Shown: positions 1 through 7,005 of the stretch, piece after piece
How the letters are laid out: each line of letters begins with the position of its first letter
How positions within the stretch are numbered: the first letter of the stretch is position 1
Assembly: GCA_938003985.1 (NCBI GenBank)
Contig: CALKWZ010000079.1
Span: 1-34,663, forward strand
Source: an uncultured Verrucomicrobiota bacterium
GTDB taxonomy: Bacteria; Verrucomicrobiota; Kiritimatiellia; CAIQIC01; Lenti-01
Length of the DNA: 34,663 nt
Direction of reading: 5' to 3'
Made by a program: the position numbers and the translations under genes
The notes under the pieces: model-generated
The model's database searches: none
What the model saw: only the letters and a program-made list of their open reading frames with translations
Told to the model about the DNA's origin: nothing

Positions 1-70
1 GATCGCCGCCGAAGAGCTGCTGGGCGACCAGCTGCCCACCGTGGCCGCGGCGGACACCGCGGACGCCTGA
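1..70 (+). CDS. C-terminal end of an unidentified protein (possibly RpoC)
   Basis: Only the last 22 codons are inside the window, in the frame starting at base 2 and ending with TGA at 68-70. The tail reads IAAEELLGDQLPTVAAADTA and then DA. It is followed 19 bases later by a strong terminator, so it ends a transcription unit. RNA polymerase beta' commonly lies upstream of the str/S10 genes and often ends in a variable acidic/alanine tail, so RpoC is a reasonable guess. Twenty-two residues cannot prove it. It is not the end of S7 or S12, whose C-termini are basic. Confidence 0.45.
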   Translation, partial: IAAEELLGDQLPTVAAADTADA

Positions 71-89
71 TCCGCAGGCGCCCCTCCCG

Positions 90-122
90 ACGGCCCGGCC
101 TTGCGCCGGGCCGTTTTTTTTT
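90..122 (+). terminator. Rho-independent terminator
   Basis: A perfect 10-bp stem, ACGGCCCGGC (90-99) with GCCGGGCCGT (105-114), encloses a 5-base loop and runs into nine Ts (114-122). It closes the transcription unit whose last gene stops at 70, so the genes downstream need their own promoters. Confidence 0.92.
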
Positions 123-689
123 GAGGTTTTACGTAGTACGTAAAACGCCGCCCCGGTTTTTACGTACTACGTAAAAACTTTCGCCGATTTTTACGTAGAA
201 CGTAAAAACTTTCAGACGGTCCGGGCCGGATGGGCTTGCCGGCGGGCGCGGAGCGAGCGCGAGGTCCACGGCGCCGCGCAGGGAGCGGCCCGTTGCGGCT
301 CAAGGCGAAAAAGGACGAAAAACAGCCCCAAAACGGCGGTTTTTCGTGTTTTGGAGCCCGTTTTGGCCGAAAAATGCCGTTTTTGGGCGATTTTACGGAT
401 TTTTTGCCCGTTTTCATGCCGGAAGGGACGGACGGCTCGCCGCCGCCGAAAACGCGCGCATTCGCGGGCGTTTGCCTGCGGCGCCCAGCCGTTTGCTGGT
501 CAATCTCAGTTGCTGAATCGCTTAATACGAAGACGTCCCATGTAATTTGCGAAATTGGCAGTTGCGCGGCGCGGGCCGGTTGCGTATGTTGATAGTGCAG
601 ACAAGCGCAGAATTTGTAGAGGTCGCCGGTAAACGGCGGCAGCCCGCAAGGGTGGGATCCTCGAATCTGGGGTCTGCCTCGATTCCATC
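123..689. other. Gene-free stretch with palindromic repeats
   Basis: I see no believable gene in these 567 bases. The first part (127-212) holds three ACGT-N3-ACGT palindromes, listed separately. Bases 296-420 are rich in short A and T runs of the form GCCGTTTTTGGC, and 354-420 resembles the start of the ankyrin gene near 27308. Bases 430-689 are featureless. A 120-codon open frame at 230-592 has no ribosome binding site and a composition typical of chance frames in GC-rich DNA. Confidence 0.6.
127..212. repeat. Palindromic repeat cluster 1 (three ACGT-N3-ACGT units)
   Basis: Three inverted repeats occur at 127-145, 157-177 and 188-208. Each has arms TTTT(T)ACGT and ACGTAAAA(A) separated by three bases (AGT, ACT, AGA). 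The second and third are followed by CTTT and then a short GC-rich linker such as CGCCGA. Starts are 30-31 bases apart, about three helical turns. The same unit occurs three more times at 31016-31096. The arms could form hairpins in RNA or be bound by a dimeric DNA-binding protein. I do not recognise the family. Confidence 0.9.
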
Positions 690-1481
690 TCAATCGGCGA
701 ACCAAGCAACATGCGGGTTCGCCGATTTGAGTATCTGGACTTCTTCCGGCCAAAATTTCACCCCGTAGCCCAACATCGTTCCCTTGTGCCGATAGGCCGT
801 TGGCAACAGCAGCTTGGCATATCGGTCTTCCACTTCGCCGTAACGGTTGACGTTGACCGCATAGAAGAAACTGGAAGCCACGGCATCGGCCACCTGCAAA
901 CCCGCCAACTGTTCGTGATTGACCGCCCGCACGTTGCCCGGATCGATCACGTCCCAGTCGATCTTGACGCTTAAGGGATCGCATTGCCCCTTCAGAAGCA
1001 ACAGATATCTCTTCAAATCTTCATAGGACATGATGCTGCGATTCGAAAAGACCAGATCCGCCCGACCCGACCCGTCGCCGACATGCCGATGATCGCGGCA
1101 CAGCCAAGAAACCCTTTCCAGCAAAAACCGCGTGGCATACCGGTAGAGCCGGAACTTCTCGGTTTGAAAAGTCTCCGGATCGCGGATGCCGGGCTTGTGG
1201 ATCAAGATGGTGACGGTGCGGACCGGCAGGTCCGCGATTTGCTTCACGTATGGAACGCGCTGCTCGTGCCGCAGATCCGAAAAATGCAACTGTTGCTTCG
1301 GCTGCTTGTTCAAAAGCTGTCGGACGTTCCGCAGCATCTCGACCAGTGTCAGGTCGTTTTCCTCGCGTACAACCAATGCGGAAAGCACCAGCCAGCGCAG
1401 GCTTCCGGAACCGTCGGGTTTGAACACGAAGCCTTCATCTCCGGATTCGTCCACGTAAACCCGATAGGCAAACCGGCTCAT
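690..1481 (-). CDS. DUF3800 family protein
   Basis: This 263-residue protein starts with MSRFAYRVYVDESGDEGFVF. The acidic DESGD motif at residues 11-15 and a late QLAGLQVADAVA motif are characteristic of DUF3800, a family of unknown biochemistry often found near defence and mobile genes and suspected to have a nuclease-like RNase H fold. The ATG (1481-1479) overlaps the TGA of the restriction-modification gene (1480-1478) as ATGA, so the two are probably translationally coupled and made together. An in-frame extension upstream exists but lies wholly inside the neighbouring gene and reads as arginine-rich nonsense. Local GC is lower than in the core genes (about 30 of 60 bases at 721-780), consistent with acquired DNA. 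The family call is firm; the function is unknown. Confidence 0.85.
   Translation of the reverse strand: MSRFAYRVYVDESGDEGFVFKPDGSGSLRWLVLSALVVREENDLTLVEMLRNVRQLLNKQPKQQLHFSDLRHEQRVPYVKQIADLPVRTVTILIHKPGIRDPETFQTEKFRLYRYATRFLLERVSWLCRDHRHVGDGSGRADLVFSNRSIMSYEDLKRYLLLLKGQCDPLSVKIDWDVIDPGNVRAVNHEQLAGLQVADAVASSFFYAVNVNRYGEVEDRYAKLLLPTAYRHKGTMLGYGVKFWPEEVQILKSANPHVAWFAD
692..727. other. 12-bp inverted repeat at the 3' end of the DUF3800 gene
   Basis: AATCGGCGAACC (692-703) and GGTTCGCCGATT (716-727) are perfect reverse complements around a 12-base loop. The stem covers the last codons and stop of the DUF3800 gene. No T-run follows on the minus strand, so it is not a standard intrinsic terminator. 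It could protect the transcript's 3' end. Confidence 0.6.
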
Positions 1482-4243
1482 TGCGCTGCCGCCGCCCGTT
1501 CGTGGTTCAGCGCCAGCAGGGCGGCGAGGAGGGCGTCGTCGGTCATGGCCGCGTCCCAGCCGTAGGCGGCGCAGACGGCGGCGTCGAGTTCGCGATGGGC
1601 GTCCTGCAGCCAGGTCGGCTGCTTGTTGTAGAGGTTCGTCAGCGTGCGGGTCTTGTCGGCGCGGTCGCCCAGCCAATTGTTCCGCGCGTCGTCCAGCTTT
1701 TTCGCGGCCGCGGCGATGGCTTGTTCCTGCGCGGGCGTCGGCTTCGGCATCGGGAAGGTCTCGAAGCACGTGGTAGGCGTGTAGCGCGGGCGCGTTTCAA
1801 GGCGCGTACCGAGCGTCAACGCCCACACTTCGTGTGGCCGCGAGTGCAGGACGCCAAAGAAATAGTCGTCCGAACGGGCAAATGCGATCAACTGGCAATC
1901 CGGAAGCATGCGGCCTTCCAACCAAACGAAAATTCGATGCTTCGAAACGCGCGGTGTCGCTAGATAACGCGGCAATTTAAGGCAACCCTCACGCATATCT
2001 GGTCGAGGCCGCTGATGAATCCACCAAGCCACGCCGGTGCGGTCCCCGCTTCTTGCCTTAGCCCGCATGGGCTTGACCTTTTCTTTGGCATATTCAAATG
2101 GCGCTTCGTACTGTGTGGCCTCAGCCTCGGACATGCCAGGCGGAAAATCCACAATCCACAGTTTTTGCGGCGTCCGCAAAATTTCCAATCCGTTGGCCCA
2201 AGGGCGGAGGACGTCGGCGTTGGATTTGCCGTTGGGGTTGCGCAGGGCTAGCCATTCCTGGGCGAGGGCTTCAGGGATCTCGAACGGGCCGACCTTGGTG
2301 TCGCCCATGAACGCGAGGTCTTTGTTTTCGTCGAGCACCCGCGCTTGCGTGACATCCGCCGCCGTCGTGAGGTTGGGGTTGATCGTAGCCACGCTCCGGC
2401 CGTCGAGCGTGCGGGTTTCTTCCGCGCCGCCGTCGAACGCCGCCATGCTGATGTGGACGTTGGCGCCGTCGAGAACCCAATCTTGATCTGAGACGGCCCA
2501 GAAAATGTCGCCGGATTTTTTGATGCGCTTGAGGACTTCGCGGTTGGCGCCGCCGCGGATGCCCTGCGTGGCGAGGAGGCCGGCGCGTTTGCAACCGCCT
2601 TTTTCGATGTGAGCGCGGGCCTTTTCGAACCAGTAGCAGCACAGATCGGCTTCGCGCGGGACGCGCCCTTCCCAGACGGCGTAAAGCTGGTCCATGTAGC
2701 CGTCGCCCAACTCTTGCCGGAGCATTTTGCCCCCGAGGAACGGCGGATTGCCGACGATGAAATCGACCTTGGGCCAGTCGGGTTCCTTGGGGTGTTCGGG
2801 ATCGGAGAGGTCGAGGATGGCGTCTTGGCAGCGGAAGTTGGCGGACATGGCGCGGAGGATGGGTTCTTCGGGGGAGCCGAAGCCGTTGAACTTGAGCCAC
2901 TGCAGCCAGCCGATCCACACGGTCATTTGCGCGAGGTCGTGGGCGTAGGGGTTGAGTTCGATGCCGTAGAGCTGCCACGGGCCGACCATCGGGAAGAACG
3001 AGGCGAGACCGGATTCCATCGAATGCAGATAGACGGTTTTCTCGAGGTCCTTGAGCTTCTGGAGGGCGACGTAGAGGAAGTTGCCGGAGCCGCAGGCGGG
3101 ATCGAGCACCTTGACCGATTGCAGGCGCGTCATGAAGCGCTGGATGAGGGCCTCGGCTTCGCCCATCGCCTTTTTCCGGGCGGCGGGAGAAAGCGGGGCG
3201 GGGGCCGCGCCGGGCTTCTTCTTGCCGGTGGCGAGGAGGGTTTCGACGGTCTGCCGGGTTTCGTCCCACTCGCGGCGGAGCGGCTGCATGACGACGGCTT
3301 CGACGAGGACGTCGATGTCTTCCTTGCCCGTGAAATGCGCGCCGAGCTGGGAGCGCTTGGCGGGGTCCAGGCCGCGCTCGAAGAGGGTGCCGAAGATGGA
3401 GGGCTCGACCGCGCTCCAGTCCAGCCGGGCGGAAGCGGTGATGCGGGCGACTTCGTCGGCGACCAGGTCGGGGACGGTGGCGCCGTCGAAGAGGTTGCCG
3501 TTGAAGTGGAGGATGGTTTCGAGGCCGAATTCGCCGCCCGTGGCCATCGCCGCGAAGAGCTGGGCGAGGAAGCGGCCGAACTTGGCGGGGTCGCCGCCGG
3601 CCTTTTCGGTGATGCGGGTGAAAATCTGGTTGGGCAGCAGGCCGATGTCTTCGGCGAAGAGGCAAAAGACGACGCGGTCGAGGAAATGGGCGACTTCGGC
3701 GGAGTCGAGCCCGCGCTTGCGCATGGATTCGGCCATGTCGGCGAAGTGCTGGGCGGCTTCCTGGGTGATGGCGACGCTGGTCTTGCCGGGGCGGAGCTTT
3801 TCGGGATCGAAGAAAACGGCGCGAAGGATTTCGAGGCTGCGCGGGTCGCCGAGGCGTTCGAGCGGGATTTCGTGCGCGGCGGAAACGGTCTTGGTGAAAT
3901 TGGTGTGGACGACGATGCGGTCCAGGTCGCAGACGACGAGCAGGGGCGGATTGGCGAGGGCGTCGCGGTACAGCAGGAGCTGGTCGTAGGCGGCGGAGAG
4001 GTCCTTGTGCTTGCCTTTGTATTCCCAGCCGAAGAAGTCCTTTTTCCAGACGTCGGCGAAGCCGTCGCCGCCGCCGTGCTTTTCCGCGCCTTTTTCGAAG
4101 CAGAAGGTTTCGCCGGTGGGATCGGCCTCGGCGGGGGTGGGGTGGCCGAGCATCCGGCACAGGTCCAGGAAATGCTCCTGCGCGGCGGAGCGTTCCTTGA
4201 GCTCGACTTTCCTCCACTTGGCGATGAATTCGGCGGCGTGCAC
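1478..4243 (-). CDS. MmeI-like type IIL restriction-modification enzyme
   Basis: This is a single-chain restriction endonuclease and adenine methyltransferase. With a GTG start at 4243 it has 921 residues, close to the 919 of MmeI. The N-terminal nuclease motif is D64-x9-E74-x-K76, the same D-x9-ExK spacing as in MmeI. A helical linker follows. The methyltransferase domain shows GAHFT near 301, the SAM motif DPACGSGNF at 381-389 and the catalytic NPPF at 499-502. The target-recognition region and a helical tail make up roughly the last 300 residues. I chose the GTG because GGGAGG lies four bases upstream and family homology begins there (HAAEFIAKWRK); an in-frame ATG at 4402 would add 53 Arg/Pro-rich residues. 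It would cut and methylate on its own. The recognition sequence cannot be read from the protein. DUF3800 overlaps its stop codon. Confidence 0.9.
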   Translation of the reverse strand: MHAAEFIAKWRKVELKERSAAQEHFLDLCRMLGHPTPAEADPTGETFCFEKGAEKHGGGDGFADVWKKDFFGWEYKGKHKDLSAAYDQLLLYRDALANPPLLVVCDLDRIVVHTNFTKTVSAAHEIPLERLGDPRSLEILRAVFFDPEKLRPGKTSVAITQEAAQHFADMAESMRKRGLDSAEVAHFLDRVVFCLFAEDIGLLPNQIFTRITEKAGGDPAKFGRFLAQLFAAMATGGEFGLETILHFNGNLFDGATVPDLVADEVARITASARLDWSAVEPSIFGTLFERGLDPAKRSQLGAHFTGKEDIDVLVEAVVMQPLRREWDETRQTVETLLATGKKKPGAAPAPLSPAARKKAMGEAEALIQRFMTRLQSVKVLDPACGSGNFLYVALQKLKDLEKTVYLHSMESGLASFFPMVGPWQLYGIELNPYAHDLAQMTVWIGWLQWLKFNGFGSPEEPILRAMSANFRCQDAILDLSDPEHPKEPDWPKVDFIVGNPPFLGGKMLRQELGDGYMDQLYAVWEGRVPREADLCCYWFEKARAHIEKGGCKRAGLLATQGIRGGANREVLKRIKKSGDIFWAVSDQDWVLDGANVHISMAAFDGGAEETRTLDGRSVATINPNLTTAADVTQARVLDENKDLAFMGDTKVGPFEIPEALAQEWLALRNPNGKSNADVLRPWANGLEILRTPQKLWIVDFPPGMSEAEATQYEAPFEYAKEKVKPMRAKARSGDRTGVAWWIHQRPRPDMREGCLKLPRYLATPRVSKHRIFVWLEGRMLPDCQLIAFARSDDYFFGVLHSRPHEVWALTLGTRLETRPRYTPTTCFETFPMPKPTPAQEQAIAAAAKKLDDARNNWLGDRADKTRTLTNLYNKQPTWLQDAHRELDAAVCAAYGWDAAMTDDALLAALLALNHERAAAAQ

Positions 4244-4247
4244 GGGG

Positions 4248-4266
4248 CCTCCCAACCAGTTGGGAG
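4248..4266 (-). promoter_or_regulatory. Ribosome binding site of the RM gene inside a hairpin
   Basis: On the minus strand the Shine-Dalgarno GGGAGG (4253-4248) lies four bases before the GTG. Five of its six bases (4253-4249) belong to one arm of a perfect 8-bp stem, CTCCCAAC (4266-4259 on the transcript) with GTTGGGAG (4256-4249), closed by a 2-base loop. A second small hairpin, CTAGC-TTTT-GCTAG (4285-4272), precedes it. Folding would hide the ribosome binding site and lower translation of the enzyme. Such control is inferred, not shown. Confidence 0.5.
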
Positions 4267-4393
4267 CGAGACTAGCAAAAGCTAGCGGGAAATCGAGCGT
4301 TTCCTTGGGGGGGGCGCACTTCGGCGCGGCGGCCTGCCGGGCGGACGGGGTTTTCCGCAGACTACGGCGGCGACGGGGCGGGGGCGAGGAGCC

Positions 4394-4498
4394 GATGTCC
4401 AATATCCAACGGAGACCCCCACGGGCTTGTCCCGTGGGTGAATCAGGTTCGCGATCTGGGCGGATAGGGCCGGGAACTCAACATCCAATGTCCAATCC
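4394..4498. repeat. REP-like hairpin flanked by TCCAATRTCCAA motifs
   Basis: A perfect hairpin CCCACGGG-CTTGT-CCCGTGGG lies at 4418-4438. It is flanked by GATGTCCAATATCCAAC (4394-4410) and ACATCCAATGTCCAATCC (4481-4498). From general experience, similar hairpins and TCCAATATCCAA-type stretches recur between genes in several PVC-group genomes, so this looks like dispersed repeat debris. No other copy is visible in this window. Confidence 0.5.
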
Positions 4499-4576
4499 TT
4501 GGCCGGGGCTTGCGGGCGGGGCGGGGGGCGTGGTAGGTTGCGGGGCTTTTCGGGTCTGAACAGAAAGTCGGCACAC

Positions 4577-6673
4577 GTGGCGAAGGAAGTCAAAATCGAG
4601 GCGACGGGGCGCGGGCACGCGCTGGCGGCGATCCGCAACATCGGGATCGTCGCGCACATCGACGCGGGCAAGACGACCACGACGGAGCGCATCCTCTACT
4701 ACACCGGCAAGGTGCACAAGATGGGGGAGGTGCACGACGGCAACACGGTGATGGACTGGATGGTGCAGGAGCAGGAACGCGGCATCACCATCACCAGCGC
4801 GGCGACGACCTGTTTCTGGAAGGACCGGCAGATCAACGTCATCGACACGCCCGGCCACGTGGATTTCACGGCGGAGGTGGAGCGGTCGCTGCGGGTGCTC
4901 GACGGCGCGGTGGGCGTGTTCTGCGCGGTGGGCGGAGTGCAGCCGCAGTCGGAGACGGTCTGGCGGCAGGCGAACAAGTACCGGGTGCCGCGGATCGCGT
5001 TCGTGAACAAGATGGACCGCACGGGGGCGTCGTTCGAGCGGGTGGTTTCGGAACTGCGGACGAAGCTGCAGGCGCGGGCGGTGCCGCTGCAGATTCCGTG
5101 GGGGCGCGAGGAGAATTTCCGGGGCGCGGTCGATCTGGTGCGCATGAAGGCGCTGACGTTCGACGAGGACGCGCTGGGCGCGAAGGTGCGCGAGCAGGAC
5201 GTGCCCGCGGAGCTGGCGGAGGCCGCGCAGCAGGCGCGCGAGCAATTGCTGGAAGCGGTGGCGGAGAGCGACGAGGCGCTGCTGAACGCGTACCTCGACG
5301 AGGGGGATCTGTCGTGCGAGGCGCTGCGGGGCGGGATCCGCCAGGCGACGATCGCGGGCCAGATCGTGCCGGTGCTGTGCGGCACGAGCCTGCGCAACAA
5401 GGGCATCCAGCCGCTGCTGGACGCGGTGGTGGACTATCTGCCCTCGCCGCTGGACGTGCCGGCGGTGCAAGGACGGCACCCGAAGACGGACGAGGCGCTG
5501 GAGCGGGCGACGGGCGATTTCGAGCCGCTGTGCGCGCTGGCGTTCAAGGTGGCGACGGATCCGTTCGTGGGCAAATTGATTTTCATGCGGGTGTATTCGG
5601 GCGAGCTGCGCAAGGGCGCGAACGTCTGGAACCCGCGCACGCAGAAGCGCGAGCGCGTGCTGCGGCTGATCCGCCTGCACGCGAACCAGCGCGAGGAGAT
5701 CGAGGCGCTGTTCTCGGGCGAGATCGGCGCGATCGCGGGCATCAAGGGCGTGGGCACGGGCGACACGCTGTGCGCGGAGCAGAAGCCGATCGTGCTGGAG
5801 CGCATCACGTTCCCGGAGCCGGTGGTGGCGATGGCGATCGAGCCGAAGACGCAGGCGGACAAGGAAAAGATGCAGGCGGCGCTGGCGGATCTGGCGGACG
5901 AGGATCCGACGTTCCGCGTGGGGCAGAACCCGGAAACGGGCCAGACGATCATCCAGGGCATGGGCGAACTGCACCTGGAAATCCTGCGCGACCGCATGCT
6001 GCGGGAGTACAAGGTGCAGGCCAACGCGGGGCGGCCGATGGTGGCCTACCGCGAGACGATCACCGCGGACGGGGCGGCCGAATTCACGTTCGACCGGGAG
6101 CTCGGCGGGAAGCGCCACTTCGCCATGGTGGGGTTGCGGTTGGAAAAAAACGAACGCGGCGCGGGAAATAGTGTTGACTTCAAAATTTCATCTGATTTAA
6201 TGCCGCACGATTTTCGATCCGTGGTGGAGGAAGGAATCCGCGACGGGTTGAGCACAGGTGTGTTGGGAAATTTCCCGACGGTCGACGTCCGGGTGTCCGT
6301 GGTCAACGGCCAATGGCATCCGGTCGATTCGTCGGAAATCGCGTTTCGATCGGCGGCCTCCATGGCGCTGCGCGAGGCGGCGCAAACGGCACGCCCGGCC
6401 CTTCTGGAGCCCATCATGGCGCTCGAGATCGTGGCGCCCGAGGAACACTTGGGCGACGTGCTGGGCGATTTGAACGTGCGCCGCGGCCAGGTGAAAGACG
6501 TGGCGCAGCGGGATGGCGTGCGGGTGGTCGAGGCGACGGTGCCCTTGGCGGAGCTGTTCGGCTACGCGACGACGTTGCGTTCTTTGACACGCGGACGCGC
6601 CGGCTACACGATGGAACCGACCCGGTTCGACGTGGTGCCGGAAAGCCTGTGCCGGGAGTTGACGAACCGTTGA
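4577..6673 (+). CDS. fusA: Elongation factor G
   Basis: EF-G is the translational GTPase that moves tRNAs and mRNA through the ribosome and, with RRF, recycles it. The P-loop AHIDAGKTTTTERILYYTG, switch II DTPGHVDF and NKMD are all present in the N-terminal G domain, followed by domains II to V. The GTG at 4577 gives 698 residues, a normal length; an open frame extends 26 codons further upstream but reads as Gly/Arg-rich filler. S10 begins 10 bases after the stop, so fusA heads the S10 cluster. S12 and S7, which usually precede fusA, are not between it and the RM genes. Around 6141-6220 GC falls to 34 of 80 bases, where a promoter-like sequence sits. The upstream sequence carries only a weak ribosome binding site. 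Confidence 0.95.
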   Translation: MAKEVKIEATGRGHALAAIRNIGIVAHIDAGKTTTTERILYYTGKVHKMGEVHDGNTVMDWMVQEQERGITITSAATTCFWKDRQINVIDTPGHVDFTAEVERSLRVLDGAVGVFCAVGGVQPQSETVWRQANKYRVPRIAFVNKMDRTGASFERVVSELRTKLQARAVPLQIPWGREENFRGAVDLVRMKALTFDEDALGAKVREQDVPAELAEAAQQAREQLLEAVAESDEALLNAYLDEGDLSCEALRGGIRQATIAGQIVPVLCGTSLRNKGIQPLLDAVVDYLPSPLDVPAVQGRHPKTDEALERATGDFEPLCALAFKVATDPFVGKLIFMRVYSGELRKGANVWNPRTQKRERVLRLIRLHANQREEIEALFSGEIGAIAGIKGVGTGDTLCAEQKPIVLERITFPEPVVAMAIEPKTQADKEKMQAALADLADEDPTFRVGQNPETGQTIIQGMGELHLEILRDRMLREYKVQANAGRPMVAYRETITADGAAEFTFDRELGGKRHFAMVGLRLEKNERGAGNSVDFKISSDLMPHDFRSVVEEGIRDGLSTGVLGNFPTVDVRVSVVNGQWHPVDSSEIAFRSAASMALREAAQTARPALLEPIMALEIVAPEEHLGDVLGDLNVRRGQVKDVAQRDGVRVVEATVPLAELFGYATTLRSLTRGRAGYTMEPTRFDVVPESLCRELTNR
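6174..6201 (+). promoter_or_regulatory. Candidate sigma-70 promoter inside fusA, upstream of the S10 operon
   Basis: TTGACT (6174-6179) and TTTAAT (6196-6201) each match the -35 and -10 consensus at five of six positions and are 16 bases apart. They lie in a markedly AT-rich patch of an otherwise GC-rich gene. Transcription from here would start about 480 bases before rpsJ and could supply extra S10-operon mRNA without making EF-G. Confidence 0.45.
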
Positions 6674-6683
6674 AAGAGAAAAC

Positions 6684-6992
6684 ATGAGCGGACAACGAAT
6701 CAGAATACGGCTGCGGGCTTTCGACCACCGGATGCTGGACCAGTCGGCCGGCGAGATCGTGGAAACGACCAAGCGCACGGGCGCCCGCGTGGCGGGACCG
6801 ATCCCGATGCCCACGCGCGTCGAGCGCTACACGGTGAACCGCAGCGTCCACGCGGACAAGAAATCCATGGAACAGTTCGAAATCCGCACCCACAAGCGGC
6901 TTTTGGACATCATCGATCCGACGGCGAAGACGGTGGACGAGCTGAAGAAGCTGAACCTGCCCGCCGGCGTGGACATCCAAATCAAGATCTAA
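6684..6992 (+). CDS. rpsJ: 30S ribosomal protein S10
   Basis: This 102-residue protein matches S10 end to end. It begins MSGQRIRIRLRAFDHRMLDQ and carries the conserved GPIPMPTRVERYTVNRS and the FEIRTHKRLLDI region. S10 sits in the head of the small subunit and, as NusE, also pairs with NusB in transcription antitermination. The start lies 10 bases after the fusA stop, with a modest GAAAGAG upstream, which implies co-transcription. It is the usual first gene of the S10 operon. Confidence 0.97.
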   Translation: MSGQRIRIRLRAFDHRMLDQSAGEIVETTKRTGARVAGPIPMPTRVERYTVNRSVHADKKSMEQFEIRTHKRLLDIIDPTAKTVDELKKLNLPAGVDIQIKI

Positions 6993-7005
6993 GGGGGAGG
7001 AGTCC

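Larger units (their letters stand above)
4244..4576. other. Divergent intergenic region between the RM gene and fusA
   Basis: These 333 bases separate the divergent RM gene and fusA and must contain both promoters, though I cannot pick either out confidently. They hold two tandem hairpins next to the RM start (4249-4266 and 4272-4285), a perfect REP-like hairpin at 4418-4438, and two copies of a TCCAATRTCCAA-type motif at 4394-4410 and 4481-4498. Nothing here looks coding. Confidence 0.6.

Noticed and set aside
127..212. CRISPR array
   Set aside because: Repeats are palindromic units with only about 10-base linkers that are similar to one another; no spacers and no cas genes.
230..592. A 120-codon open frame
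   Set aside because: No ribosome binding site, no domain, and composition typical of chance frames; the region also contains repeat-like T-runs.
2609..4285. A 558-codon open frame antisense to the RM gene
   Set aside because: Gly/Glu/Val-rich shadow with no motifs; the opposite strand encodes a complete methyltransferase.
4403..4576. A dedicated promoter for fusA
   Set aside because: TTGCGG and TAGGTT with 18 bases between them are present, but both match the consensus poorly.
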